Shown: positions 25,136 through 33,987 of the stretch, one piece after another
How positions within the stretch are numbered: position 1 is the stretch's first letter
Layout: each line of letters begins with the position of its first letter
Source: Gammaproteobacteria bacterium
Lineage (GTDB): Bacteria; Pseudomonadota; Gammaproteobacteria; Pseudomonadales; Azotimanducaceae
Assembly: GCA_020832085.1 (NCBI GenBank)
Contig: JAFIFJ010000006.1
Coordinates: 32,914 to 96,913 of the forward strand
Length of the DNA stretch: 64,000 nucleotides
Direction: 5' to 3'
Position numbers and translations under genes: made by a program
Notes under the pieces: model-generated
Database searches by the model: none
What the model was told of the DNA's origin: nothing
The model's input: the letters and a program-made list of their open reading frames with translations, nothing else

Positions 25136-25291
25136 GGTTCACCCTCTGCTATCTCTGCTATGACGCCGGGTTCGATGTCTCCCGGACGCGAATGCGACGT
25201 CGTGACGGGGCCGGCCGTTCGAGGGTAGCACCCGAGCCGGCTGCTGCCATCGTTCCTGGCGTCTGCGGCTTCCGTTGCTCATCATGGTCTC

Positions 25292-26257
25292 ATGAGCGAC
25301 GGACGAAAGAACCGCAAGCGTTCCGGGAAGCAGCAGAGCATCCTCGAGCCCGGTGAAATCGAGCGCGCGCAGGGCGGCGGCACAGCATTCGGCATGGCGC
25401 CGGGGCCGGGCCGAGGCGGCCCGCCATTGGGCGGGGCGTTTTCTGATCGGGAAGTGCAGGCCCTGAGGCTGGACTCACTGCCAGGAAGTCGCACTTTGGG
25501 CGCCGCGCCGGCGCCCGGCTCCGAACGGGCGTCGGCAGCGCAGCAGCCCAAGGCGGGTTCGTCTGCACCACGGATCATCGATCGCCAGGAGGTCGCCCCG
25601 GACCTGCTGCGGCTGCGGGTCGAGAAGCCCTCCGGGCTGGACTTCCGTGCCGGCCAGCACGTCAAGTTCGGGCTGCCGGGAAACTTGCGCTCCTATACTC
25701 TGGTCTCCGATCCCGAGGATTCCGAACTCGAGTTCTTCATCGAACTGCAACCCGGCGGGCGGCTCTCGGGACCGCTGCGTTCGGTGGCTGCAGGCACCCC
25801 CATGGCCCTTGGCTCGGCTGCGAAGGGCTCCTTTGTCGTTGATCCTTCGGTCTCCAATCATGTCTTCGTGGCGACGGTAACCGGCATTGCGCCCTTCGTG
25901 TCCATCCTCCGAGATCAGGCCCGGCGGGGCTTTCCCGGAGGCCGTTTCGTCGTGCTGCACGGTGCGAGCTATGCCCAGGAACTCGGCTACGGCGACGAAA
26001 TCGGCACGTTGGCGTCAGCCCATCCCGATCGGGTCCAGTATCTGCCCACGGTCAGTTGCCCCGACGAGATCCGCAACCGTGGCTGGTCCGGCGCCCGCGG
26101 CCGGGTCGATGATCTGGCTGCGCAGGCCTTGAGCAGTCTTGCGATGCCCACAGGCGATACCGCCGTTTATGCCTGCGGCAATTCAGGAATGATCCGCAAC
26201 GTCCGTGCCCTCGCTGAGCGCCAGGGACTGAGATTCCATGCGGAGGCCTTCGACTGA
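25292..26257 (+). CDS. ferredoxin-NADP reductase-like flavoprotein with disordered N-terminus
   Basis: A 321-residue protein. The first 95 or so residues are Gly/Pro/Ser/Arg-rich and look unstructured. After that comes an FNR module: FAD-binding RSYTLVS (about residue 134), the phosphate region GPLRSVAAGTPM, and an NAD(P)-binding domain with FVATVTGIAPFVSIL and a late AVYACGNSGMI. The enzyme should pass electrons between NAD(P)H and a ferredoxin or flavodoxin. There is no iron-sulfur domain in the protein and no ferredoxin gene next to it. The long tail is unusual for the family. ATG 25292 has no strong ribosome site, so part of the tail could be untranslated. Confidence 0.8.
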   Translation: MSDGRKNRKRSGKQQSILEPGEIERAQGGGTAFGMAPGPGRGGPPLGGAFSDREVQALRLDSLPGSRTLGAAPAPGSERASAAQQPKAGSSAPRIIDRQEVAPDLLRLRVEKPSGLDFRAGQHVKFGLPGNLRSYTLVSDPEDSELEFFIELQPGGRLSGPLRSVAAGTPMALGSAAKGSFVVDPSVSNHVFVATVTGIAPFVSILRDQARRGFPGGRFVVLHGASYAQELGYGDEIGTLASAHPDRVQYLPTVSCPDEIRNRGWSGARGRVDDLAAQALSSLAMPTGDTAVYACGNSGMIRNVRALAERQGLRFHAEAFD

Positions 26258-26340
26258 CCCCGGCCGCCCGAGGTCAGGAGCCTGCTGAGCGGCCAGCCCT
26301 TGGGGTTACCGGATGTTTCTGGAGTATCGCTCGGGGTTGC

Positions 26341-26366
26341 AAATGTAACGATATAGTATAACAATC
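26341..26366. promoter_or_regulatory. AT-rich imperfect palindrome, Zur-box-like
   Basis: In a GC-rich context, 26344-26363 reads as an imperfect palindrome with outer arms TGTNA and TNACA around a TATA centre, preceded by AAA. The left half matches the proteobacterial Zur-box pattern AAATGTTAT only partly, and the right half is displaced. It lies 44-66 bases before the ZnuD-like receptor start, where metal control would be expected. It may simply be the promoter -10 region. Confidence 0.4.
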
Positions 26367-26406
26367 CGCGCCGTTGCAGTTCGCTCACCCAAGCAGAGGC
26401 CCAAAC

Positions 26407-28641
26407 ATGCTCAGCTCCAAGCTTCCCATGGCGACGCTCGCTGCCGCGATTGCCGCGGTGATCCATCCCCAGGCCCAGGCGCAGAGTGCCGCCAGTTCCG
26501 CCGCCGATTCCGTGCTGCCGGTCATTGTTGTCACGGCAGATCCTATCGGCGGCCGTACGCCCGACGACTTGATTCAACCGATCTCCGTGCTGTCCGGTGC
26601 GGCACTCGAACGCCGCCGCGAAGCCACTCTCGGTGCGCTGCTCGACGGCCTGCCCGGTGTCTCCAACTCCGACTTTGGCCCCGGTGTCGGCCGGCCCACG
26701 GTTCGCGGTCTGCAAGGCTCGCGGGTCAAGGTGCTCGAAGACGGCATGGGGGTTGCTGACGTTTCCGGCGAGGGTGCTGATCACGCCATCGCGGTCGATC
26801 CGGCCCGTGCCGATCAGATCGAGGTGTTCCGCGGTCCCTCTACGCTGGCCTACGGCAGCGGTGCCGCAGGCGGCGTGGTCAATGTTCGCAGCTGGCGCTT
26901 CAATCCCGAGTTCGGCGATCGTCCCAGCGTCCGAGGCGAACTCCGCTACGGTGAAAACGGCAACGATCGCCAGGGCTATGTCGGGTTCGAACTACCCGGC
27001 TCGGACGAACTCGTGTTCCGGGCGGACGCCAGCCTGCGCCGGACCAGCGACTTCGACATCAGTGGTTTCCAGCAGGTGGATCAGACGGCCGGGCGCCGCG
27101 GCAAACTGGTGAACTCGAGCCTCGATACCGATTCCTACTCCCTGACCGGTCTGCTGCGTCAGGACTGGGGTTTCGTCGGCATCGGCGTCAGCCGCTGGGA
27201 CACCGAGTACGGCATTCCGGAGAATTTCGACGCCCGCCCGCGGGATCTTGGCGGTCAGGCCGACGAATTCGAGCGAATCTTTGCCGACTACGACCGCTTC
27301 GACCTTCGCGGCGAGTTCCGTCAGCCCTTCGCCGGCATCGAGATGGCTCGGGTCAAGTTCTCCTACACCGAGTTCGAGATGGAGGAAGTGGAGTTCGAAT
27401 TCGACCGGACGCCGGAAGGCGGCGAGCTTGATGAGACCATCGTCGAGGCCGTGTTCGAGAATGACGAACTCGATTTCCGCCTGGAGCTGGTCCACGCTCC
27501 CATTGGCGACTGGCGGGGCGTCTTCGGGTTCCAGTTCACGGAGCGCGATTTCGATGCGGATGATCCCCGGGGCGGTGATCGTACCTTCTACGTCCGGCCC
27601 ACCACCACCCGAACCGCAGCGCTGTTCGTGATCGAGGAGCGCCCCATGGACTTCGGCCGCATCGAACTCGGTGCCCGCATCGAGCGCGAGCGTGCGAGTC
27701 CCGATGACGTGGTGGGTTCTCGCGTTCCCGGCGTGACGCTCACCGGCGGTGAGTTCCTGGCTCTGCCCGAAGCTCCCGGCAACCGCACGTTTACGCCGTT
27801 CAGCCTGTCGGCGGGTGCCATTGTCGAACTCGATCCCGACCATCACCTGCGGGCCTCCATCACGCGCGCCGAACGCGCCCCCTCGCCGGAGCAGCTCTAT
27901 GCCTTTGGGCGCCACTCGGCAGCAGGGACCTTCGAGGTTGGCGACGTAACGCTTGGCAAGGAAAGCTATGTGAACCTGGAGCTCGGGGTCGACCGCCACA
28001 CGGGCCCCATCCGCTTCGATCTCTCGATTTTCTATAACCGGGTCAACGACTTCATCTTCCTGCGCTCCGAGGACGACGGTACCGGCAGCCCGGTCGGCGT
28101 GAACGACATCGGCAACCGGGCCGGAGAAGGTGCAACCATCGGCTGCGAACCCGGCGACGGCGGTCTGTGCCGGCTGCGCAACCAGCTCGTGTTCAACGAG
28201 CAGGCCAACGCCGAGTTCTGGGGTGGGGAGATCGGAGCGGTGACCGACCTCGTGACGGGTGTGAACCCGGTGTCCCTGCGCTTCTCGGCGGACAGCGTGC
28301 GCGGCAAGCTGCGCAGCGGCGGAAACCTGCCGCGGATCACGCCGCCCCGCGTCGGCCTTGGCATCGATGCCCGCTTCGGGGAGATCGACGTGTCCGCGGA
28401 CTTCCGTCGGGTCTTCAAGCAGAGCCGCACCGGTGATGCTGAGGATCGCACCAGCGGCTACAACCTGCTGTCCTTCGACGTGACTTGGAGCCCGGCGGCG
28501 TTTGCCGGTACCGAGGTGTTCCTCCGGGGGCGCAACCTGCTCAACGAGGACGGGCGTCAGCACCAGAGCTTCTTCAAGGAAGAAGCACCCATCATCGGCC
28601 GCGCCTTCATCGGCGGCGTCCGCTTCAACTTCGGCGGCTGA
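26407..28641 (+). CDS. TonB-dependent receptor, ZnuD-like
   Basis: A 744-residue outer-membrane receptor with a signal peptide (about residues 1-25) and a TonB-box-like VIVVTAD. The plug domain contains GALLDGLPGVSNSDFG, RPTVRGLQGSRVKVLEDG, DHAIAVDPARADQIEV and RGPSTLAYGSGAAGGVVNV. This plug pattern and the barrel segment WDTEYGIPENFD resemble ZnuD, the zinc receptor of Neisseria, more than siderophore receptors. It ends RFNFGG, with the aromatic residue third from last. ATG 26407 gives the signal peptide. An AT-rich palindrome lies upstream and a hairpin terminator downstream, so it is probably monocistronic. Zinc, haem or another metal complex remains to be shown. Confidence 0.85.
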   Translation: MLSSKLPMATLAAAIAAVIHPQAQAQSAASSAADSVLPVIVVTADPIGGRTPDDLIQPISVLSGAALERRREATLGALLDGLPGVSNSDFGPGVGRPTVRGLQGSRVKVLEDGMGVADVSGEGADHAIAVDPARADQIEVFRGPSTLAYGSGAAGGVVNVRSWRFNPEFGDRPSVRGELRYGENGNDRQGYVGFELPGSDELVFRADASLRRTSDFDISGFQQVDQTAGRRGKLVNSSLDTDSYSLTGLLRQDWGFVGIGVSRWDTEYGIPENFDARPRDLGGQADEFERIFADYDRFDLRGEFRQPFAGIEMARVKFSYTEFEMEEVEFEFDRTPEGGELDETIVEAVFENDELDFRLELVHAPIGDWRGVFGFQFTERDFDADDPRGGDRTFYVRPTTTRTAALFVIEERPMDFGRIELGARIERERASPDDVVGSRVPGVTLTGGEFLALPEAPGNRTFTPFSLSAGAIVELDPDHHLRASITRAERAPSPEQLYAFGRHSAAGTFEVGDVTLGKESYVNLELGVDRHTGPIRFDLSIFYNRVNDFIFLRSEDDGTGSPVGVNDIGNRAGEGATIGCEPGDGGLCRLRNQLVFNEQANAEFWGGEIGAVTDLVTGVNPVSLRFSADSVRGKLRSGGNLPRITPPRVGLGIDARFGEIDVSADFRRVFKQSRTGDAEDRTSGYNLLSFDVTWSPAAFAGTEVFLRGRNLLNEDGRQHQSFFKEEAPIIGRAFIGGVRFNFGG

Positions 28642-28659
28642 GCCGAGCCGCACGCTGCA

Positions 28660-28698
28660 CCGGGTTGTCGCCTTCAGCACGTGGCGGCGACAACCCGG
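28660..28698 (+). terminator. strong hairpin after the ZnuD-like receptor
   Basis: A perfect 13-bp stem, CCGGGTTGTCGCC (28660-28672) and its complement (28686-28698), encloses a 13-base loop 19 bases after the receptor stop. Only a short TT follows, so it may be an intrinsic terminator of modest strength or an mRNA 3'-stabilising hairpin. Confidence 0.6.
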
Positions 28699-28873
28699 TT
28701 ATCCTGCCACTGCTTCCCCCCCTGCATTGATTCAACGCCGCCAGCCGGGCATGCTCGGGTCCGGGCGCAACCCAAGCGGCTTTTCTTCCCGATGGCCTGA
28801 ATTTCCCGAACCGGGAGATGACCCTCAGGTCTCGGGCGCGGCGACGCCGCTGATGCGGCAACAGGATGACGTC

Positions 28874-29821
28874 ATGAGCAGTTGGGACAACGCCATCACC
28901 GGCAAGCCCGGGAGCGGCGCCGTCAATGCGCACAGCTATGGCGGTGCCGTCAGCTTCTTTCGGACACCTTTCGGACGCGATCTGTCCGGTATCGATGTCG
29001 CCGTCATGGGCGTGCCGCTGGATATCGCCACCACCAACAGGCCCGGCGCCCGTCTCGGCCCGCGGGCCATCCGCAATGCCTCCCTGTCTCTGGGCTGGGA
29101 ACGTCCCTGGCCCTGGAAGACGGATCCGCTCAAAGCTCTCAAGGTCATCGACTACGGCGACTGCGAGAACCGCCAGAGCGGTGACCTCAGCAGCGTGGGT
29201 CACATTGAATCCTGGGTCAGTGAGATCCTCGATGCGGGCACGGCCACCCTGCTGCTCGGCGGCGATCACTTCATCTCCTATCCCAGCCTGCGTGCCCACA
29301 AGGAAAAGCACGGCCCGCTGGCCCTGATCCATTTCGACGCCCATACCGATACCTGGCCGTCCACTGGGGATGGCATCAACCACGGCACCATGTTCTATCA
29401 GGCGGCGCAGGAAGGCATCGTGCTGCCCGAACACTCCATTCAGATCGGTATTCGAACCACTAACGACGACACCCTGGGTTACGACATCGTATCGGCCCCG
29501 GACGTACACGAACTGGGCAGCGCTGCCATCGTCAAGCGCATCAGGGAGCGGGTGGGGAATCGTCCTGCCTACATCACCTTCGATATCGATTGCCTGGATC
29601 CGGCCTTTGCGCCGGGTACGGGGACGCCGGTGCCCGGTGGGCTGTCCTCGCTGCAGGCCCTGAGCATCCTGCGCGGGCTGGTGGGTGTGAACCTGGTGGG
29701 CATGGACGTGGTGGAAGTGGCGCCCGCCTATGACCACGCTGAACTGACCGCACTGGCCGCCGCGCAGATTGCCATCGAGCTGCTGGCGCTATACGCCGAG
29801 TGTAGAGACGGGAGCAAGTGA
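28874..29821 (+). CDS. speB: agmatinase (ureohydrolase)
   Basis: A 315-residue manganese ureohydrolase converting agmatine to putrescine and urea. Metal-binding residues are H132 (LLLGGDHFISYP), D155, H157 and D159 (HFDAHTDTW), and D237 and D239 (FDIDCLDPAFAPGTGTPVPGG). ATG 28874 follows an AGGA site; an in-frame ATG at 28853 is an alternative. Its stop abuts the speA start, giving a two-gene putrescine operon in which the upstream enzyme of the pathway (SpeA) is encoded second. The length is normal for SpeB. Confidence 0.92.
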   Translation: MSSWDNAITGKPGSGAVNAHSYGGAVSFFRTPFGRDLSGIDVAVMGVPLDIATTNRPGARLGPRAIRNASLSLGWERPWPWKTDPLKALKVIDYGDCENRQSGDLSSVGHIESWVSEILDAGTATLLLGGDHFISYPSLRAHKEKHGPLALIHFDAHTDTWPSTGDGINHGTMFYQAAQEGIVLPEHSIQIGIRTTNDDTLGYDIVSAPDVHELGSAAIVKRIRERVGNRPAYITFDIDCLDPAFAPGTGTPVPGGLSSLQALSILRGLVGVNLVGMDVVEVAPAYDHAELTALAAAQIAIELLALYAECRDGSK

Positions 29822-31768
29822 ATGAATGATGCCGGCGATGGCGCCTGGACGCTGCAGAACGCCCGCGACCTCTATGCCATGGATGTCTGGGGCGACGGCT
29901 TCTTTGGCATCAACGAAAAGGGCCATGTCAGCGTTGCGCCCATCGAAGGTGAAGCGATCAGCGTCGACATCAACGACGTCATCGAAGAGGCGCTTGCCGA
30001 AGGCTCCACGCTGCCACTGATCATACGATTCCAGGACATCATCAGCTCGCGGGTCAAACGGCTGAATCGCAAATTCCGCGAAGCCATTGCGGCGGCGGAT
30101 TACGGCGGGACTTACCGCAGCATCTTCCCCATCAAGGTGAACCAGCTGCAGGAAGTGGTGGCCGAAGTCATGGACGCCGGCCGCGAGTTCGACATCGGCA
30201 TCGAGTGCGGATCGAAGGCCGAACTGATGGCCGCACTGCCGCTGATCGGCGCTGACACCCTGCTGCTGTGCAATGGCGTGAAGGATCACGTGATGCTGTC
30301 GCTGATGCTCAACGCGCAGCAGCTCGGGCAGCAGGTCATTCCCATCGTCGAGAAGTATTCGGAGTTCGAACAGCTGCTGGTACTTGGGGCGCAGCGTGGC
30401 CTGAATCCCCGTCTCGGTGTGCGGGTCAAGCTCAATACGCGGGGTGCCGGCCGCTGGTATGAATCCGGCGGTGCGCGGTCGAAGTTCGGTCTCACCGTTC
30501 CCGAGCTGGTGCGTCTGTTGAAGACGTTGGACAAGCTCGGGAAGGGTGACTGTCTCGAACTGCTGCACTTCCACCTTGGCAGCCAGATTTCGGACATCCA
30601 GGTGCTGCGAAGCGCCGTGAAGGAGATCACCCAGATCTATGCCGATCTGGTGCTGCGCGGCATTCAGGTCAAGTTCCTCGATGTCGGCGGTGGCCTCGGC
30701 GTGAATTACGGAGGTGACTACGACAACCCCGAATCCTCTATCAACTACGGCCTGCGTGAGTACGCCAACGTCGTGGTCTATGCCGTCAAGGAGATCTGCG
30801 ACGAGCGCGGCGTACCGGTGCCCACGCTGCTGTCCGAGAGCGGCCGGGCACTCACGGCTCATCACTCCATGCTGGTGGTTCCCGTCCTCGGTGTTCACCG
30901 CCCCGACAGCCCACCCATGAATGACGAGCCACCGGCGGACTCGCCGTCCGTGGTGGCGCGCATGGAGTCGGCTTATCAGGAGGCATGCAGCACGGAGGTG
31001 ACCGGCATTCTGCTGGAGTGTTACCACGATGCACGGGAAGCCCGCGAAGAAGCCGATCAGCTCATGCGCCTGGGTTTCATGACCCTCGATCAGCTTGCCC
31101 ATACCGACAGCCTGTACTGGAGTACCTGCCGGGAGGTGCTGCACAGGCTGGCAGCGGCCGAACTGTCACCGGTTCCCACCGAACAGCTGGAACTCGAAGA
31201 ACAGCTCACGGATCTCTATCTGTGTGATTTCTCTGTGTTTCACTCGGTGATCGATCATTGGGCCATCGAACAGGTGTTCCCGGTCATGCCTCTGCATCGT
31301 CTGCAGGAGCGGCCGAGGCGGCGGGCCCAGGTGGTGGACCTGACCTGCGATTCGGACGGCAAGATCGATCAGTACGTGGTGGGCACCGGCAATACCAGCT
31401 GGCTGCCGCTGCACAACCATGTCCACGGTGAGCCCTATTACATCGGCATTTTCCTGGTGGGCGCCTATCAGGAAATCCTGGGAGACGCCCACAACCTGCT
31501 CGGCAGAGTGGATGAGGTGCACGTCTATGCGCGCGCTGACGAAGCTGGCCAGTTCTGGATCGAGGAGACGCTGAAAGGGATCAGCGTCAAGGACATGCTC
31601 GGTCAGGTGCAGTACTTCTCCAACGACCTCGACCGCCGCATGAGCGAACTGGTGCGCAAGCAGATCAACGCCGGCGTGATCAAGGCGGCGGACGCCTCGA
31701 AGATCCTCAACAACTACACCAGGCGACTCGAGGAGAGCACCTATTGCGCGACGGACTTGGTGAAGTAG
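29822..31768 (+). CDS. speA: biosynthetic arginine decarboxylase
   Basis: A 648-residue PLP enzyme of the alanine-racemase-fold decarboxylase family, the usual size for SpeA. The PLP lysine is K105 in SIFPIKVNQLQEVV. Other hallmarks are the N-terminal YAMDVWGDGFFGINEKGH, LHFHLGSQI, LDVGGGLGVNY and the late CDFSVFHSVIDHWAI. It decarboxylates arginine to agmatine, the substrate of the SpeB encoded immediately upstream. The start ATG adjoins the speB stop and has a GGAG site. Confidence 0.95.
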   Translation: MNDAGDGAWTLQNARDLYAMDVWGDGFFGINEKGHVSVAPIEGEAISVDINDVIEEALAEGSTLPLIIRFQDIISSRVKRLNRKFREAIAAADYGGTYRSIFPIKVNQLQEVVAEVMDAGREFDIGIECGSKAELMAALPLIGADTLLLCNGVKDHVMLSLMLNAQQLGQQVIPIVEKYSEFEQLLVLGAQRGLNPRLGVRVKLNTRGAGRWYESGGARSKFGLTVPELVRLLKTLDKLGKGDCLELLHFHLGSQISDIQVLRSAVKEITQIYADLVLRGIQVKFLDVGGGLGVNYGGDYDNPESSINYGLREYANVVVYAVKEICDERGVPVPTLLSESGRALTAHHSMLVVPVLGVHRPDSPPMNDEPPADSPSVVARMESAYQEACSTEVTGILLECYHDAREAREEADQLMRLGFMTLDQLAHTDSLYWSTCREVLHRLAAAELSPVPTEQLELEEQLTDLYLCDFSVFHSVIDHWAIEQVFPVMPLHRLQERPRRRAQVVDLTCDSDGKIDQYVVGTGNTSWLPLHNHVHGEPYYIGIFLVGAYQEILGDAHNLLGRVDEVHVYARADEAGQFWIEETLKGISVKDMLGQVQYFSNDLDRRMSELVRKQINAGVIKAADASKILNNYTRRLEESTYCATDLVK

Positions 31769-31845
31769 GGGTGGCGGCTGTGCATGCCATCCCATGCAGC
31801 TGTGCTGCGACCGTCATCCACATCGCTGCGCTGGCCTGATCGGTC

Positions 31846-32136
31846 ATGCAGACCCTGGCCCTCACCCTGCTCACTGTGCTCACGCTGACTGCAACGGCCT
31901 TCGTCCACCTGCGGATCGCCGAGGTTGCTGGCCGCAGCGTGGGGCTGTGGGTCACCCGCGGCGTGCTTGTGCTGGCGGGTATCGGCTTCGGGTGGGCCGC
32001 GCTTCGATATGCCGCCATCGCAGCGGAGCCGCTGGGCATGCTCGATCGTCTACTGGTCTTCGGCAGCGCCTTTGGCATGGTGCACGTGCCTGGCATGTTC
32101 ATCCTGCTGCTGAAGCTGTGGCGACGCCAGGGCTGA
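31846..32136 (+). CDS. small integral membrane protein, unknown
   Basis: A 96-residue protein with three predicted membrane helices: TLALTLLTVLTLTATAFVH, LWVTRGVLVLAGIGFGWAAL and RLLVFGSAFGMVHVPGMFIL. It has a short basic C-terminus (KLWRRQG), suggesting a cytoplasmic end. I do not recognise it. The ribosome site is weak. It follows speA by 77 bases and could be co-transcribed. Confidence 0.55.
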   Translation: MQTLALTLLTVLTLTATAFVHLRIAEVAGRSVGLWVTRGVLVLAGIGFGWAALRYAAIAAEPLGMLDRLLVFGSAFGMVHVPGMFILLLKLWRRQG

Positions 32137-32188
32137 TGACCCACTGCGGTATCGTCCACGTTTCCCTCATTGGGCCCTGCGCGCAGGG

Positions 32189-33334
32189 CTAACGCACTGA
32201 CACCTCCGGGTTTTCGAGGGCAAAGACCTCTGTCAGGAAGTGCTCCATCTCCTGCCGCCTTGCAGCGCTGTGAGCGAATGTCCGCTCTAGAAAGGCGTAC
32301 AGGGCCAGGCGGGTGAACATCTGCTGATCAGCAGGCCGCATGGCGCGCTCGAAGTCCTCCATCGCACAGGGGAGTTCTCCTGCGGTCGATATGCCGAGGT
32401 CGGGATCGGGGGCGAGAACGGCTTCTGCCTCGTCGCTCTGTCGTTCCAGGCTCCGCAGCAGAAGCGGACACAGCGGTTTGTCCGGATGGCGTAACCAGCG
32501 CATATAGATGCGCGCCACATCGGCAAAGCCCACGTGGCTGCCGTTGTGCAGGGTGACCAGCTGCCCATTGTCCACCTTGTCGGGAATGGGGGTGGCGTTG
32601 TCTCCATAGGGGATGATGGCATCGGCGCTGCCGGCGATCATCAGGAAGGGCAGGCTCGCGGTCTCGAAGAACTTCGCTTCGAGAAACGAACTCGGGCCGG
32701 CGATGGAGACTGCTGCACTGAGGCGCGGGTCGCGCAGGTCCCGATGGTAGGCGGCGAACTGCGTCGTCAGCCCGCCCAGGGACAGTCCCACCGCTGCGAT
32801 GCGCGCCGGATCGAGCATGCCGTGGAGACTGTCCTGTTCGTCGTCGTTGCGGGCGAGCAGGGCGTCGATCAGAAAGGAGACGTCGCCGGGCTGATGAATG
32901 ACGTCGGCGGGGTTGGCGCCACCCGGTGCTCCGCCATGGGTAAGCGGGTAGTCGACGGCAACGATGGCATAGCCCTTGGGTACCAGAAAGTCCACCAGGT
33001 ACTGCGGTTCGGCCACCGATGACATGAAGCCGTGGCTGTAGATGATGAGCGGAAAGGGCTTGTGCTCCTGCCGGTCGGGAATCCAGAGATAACCGTTGAG
33101 CTCACGAACCGGGCTGCCCTTGAAGTTGCCGTTGGGGTTGGTGGGCCGCGACGGGTCAGTGAGGGCAAGCGGCTGGCGTGCGATGCCCAGGGATCCCGGC
33201 TGGTACAGGGTGGCACTGTGCTCGCCACTGGGGCTGGGCAGGCGTGGGTTGAGCACGTAGATTGTGGCCAGGATCAAAGCCGCAAACAGGCCCAGGAGAA
33301 TCTTGAAGAAGAGACGCATCTGAAGCGATTCCAT
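32189..33334 (-). CDS. alpha/beta hydrolase, PAF-acetylhydrolase or dienelactone-hydrolase-like
   Basis: A 381-residue hydrolase with an N-terminal membrane or signal segment (about residues 7-27, FFKILLGLFAALILATIYVL). The fold shows LIIYSHGFMSS (oxyanion region), the nucleophile in AAVGLSLGGLTTQF, a candidate acid in AGSADAIIPYGD and the histidine in LHNGSHVGFADV. A 110-residue C-terminal helical extension follows. The mature protein is likely periplasmic or membrane-anchored. Acetyl-ester or lipid substrates are typical of the family, but none is implied by the context. MRLFFK at 33319 is an alternative start. Confidence 0.8.
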   Translation of the reverse strand: MESLQMRLFFKILLGLFAALILATIYVLNPRLPSPSGEHSATLYQPGSLGIARQPLALTDPSRPTNPNGNFKGSPVRELNGYLWIPDRQEHKPFPLIIYSHGFMSSVAEPQYLVDFLVPKGYAIVAVDYPLTHGGAPGGANPADVIHQPGDVSFLIDALLARNDDEQDSLHGMLDPARIAAVGLSLGGLTTQFAAYHRDLRDPRLSAAVSIAGPSSFLEAKFFETASLPFLMIAGSADAIIPYGDNATPIPDKVDNGQLVTLHNGSHVGFADVARIYMRWLRHPDKPLCPLLLRSLERQSDEAEAVLAPDPDLGISTAGELPCAMEDFERAMRPADQQMFTRLALYAFLERTFAHSAARRQEMEHFLTEVFALENPEVSVR

Positions 33335-33491
33335 TCATCGGCGCACAGGGAGGAGCGCAACGCTGCGTGCCCTGCATCGTCCGCGTAAGCTGTACAACAT
33401 TGGGCGAGCAGCTTGGAGTGATCGTAGCAGGACGGTTGCCGGCTGCATTGTTCACTGCTGAACATGAATTCCGGGGAGGCTCGTTACGACC

Positions 33492-33977
33492 ATGAGTGTA
33501 CTTCAGGTTTGTCGCTTGGCTGTCCTGCTTGCGCTGATGGCCGCATTGGCGGCCTGCGAACCCCAGGACCGCCGGCCGGGCCTGTGGTTGCGCGGTGATG
33601 TCAGTGACTTTCCCGCAGATGTGGCGTTCACCGACGACCACGTGGAGATTGCGCTGGAACTCCGGGCACCCTATGGGCTGCCCCATTCGGTGACCATCTG
33701 GTGCGCGCGGGTGGACGATCGGCTCTATGTGGCCGCCGCCGATCCTGAATCGAAGCGCTGGCCCGGATGGGCGGATGATCGCCCCGACGTGCGTCTGAAG
33801 ATCGGGGATCGGCTGTTCGAGGGGCGGCTGCTGCTGCTCGACGACGAAGCCGAAATAGACGTGGTGCGGCGGGCCTACGTTGCCAAGTACGACCTCGATC
33901 CCTCCCGGGTTGGTCCAGAGCTCAGCCGCTATTGGCGGGTGGAGCCCCGTTCCGACCGCGGGCTGTCGGGCAGCTGA
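33492..33977 (+). CDS. lipoprotein with PNPOx-like (DUF2255-like) domain
   Basis: A 161-residue protein with a lipobox (MAALAAC, Cys about residue 22), so it is probably tethered to the outer or inner membrane. The domain has SVTIWCARVDDRLYVAAAD, WADDRPDVRLKIGDR and VVRRAYVAKYDL, the same strand order as the membrane-anchored protein at 18742-19146 but only weakly similar in sequence. The ribosome site is GGGGAGG. Function is unknown. The following DUF72 gene begins 11 bases after its stop. Confidence 0.65.
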   Translation: MSVLQVCRLAVLLALMAALAACEPQDRRPGLWLRGDVSDFPADVAFTDDHVEIALELRAPYGLPHSVTIWCARVDDRLYVAAADPESKRWPGWADDRPDVRLKIGDRLFEGRLLLLDDEAEIDVVRRAYVAKYDLDPSRVGPELSRYWRVEPRSDRGLSGS

Positions 33978-33987
33978 GGCAGGCGCC

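Noticed and set aside
26992..28680. Minus-strand open frame of 562 codons opposite the ZnuD-like receptor
   Set aside because: His/Asp/Glu/Gly-rich shadow of a long receptor gene that itself has plug, barrel and signal motifs. No family motif and no ribosome site.
29789..31144. Minus-strand open frame of 451 codons opposite speA
   Set aside because: Antisense shadow of an unmistakable arginine decarboxylase gene.
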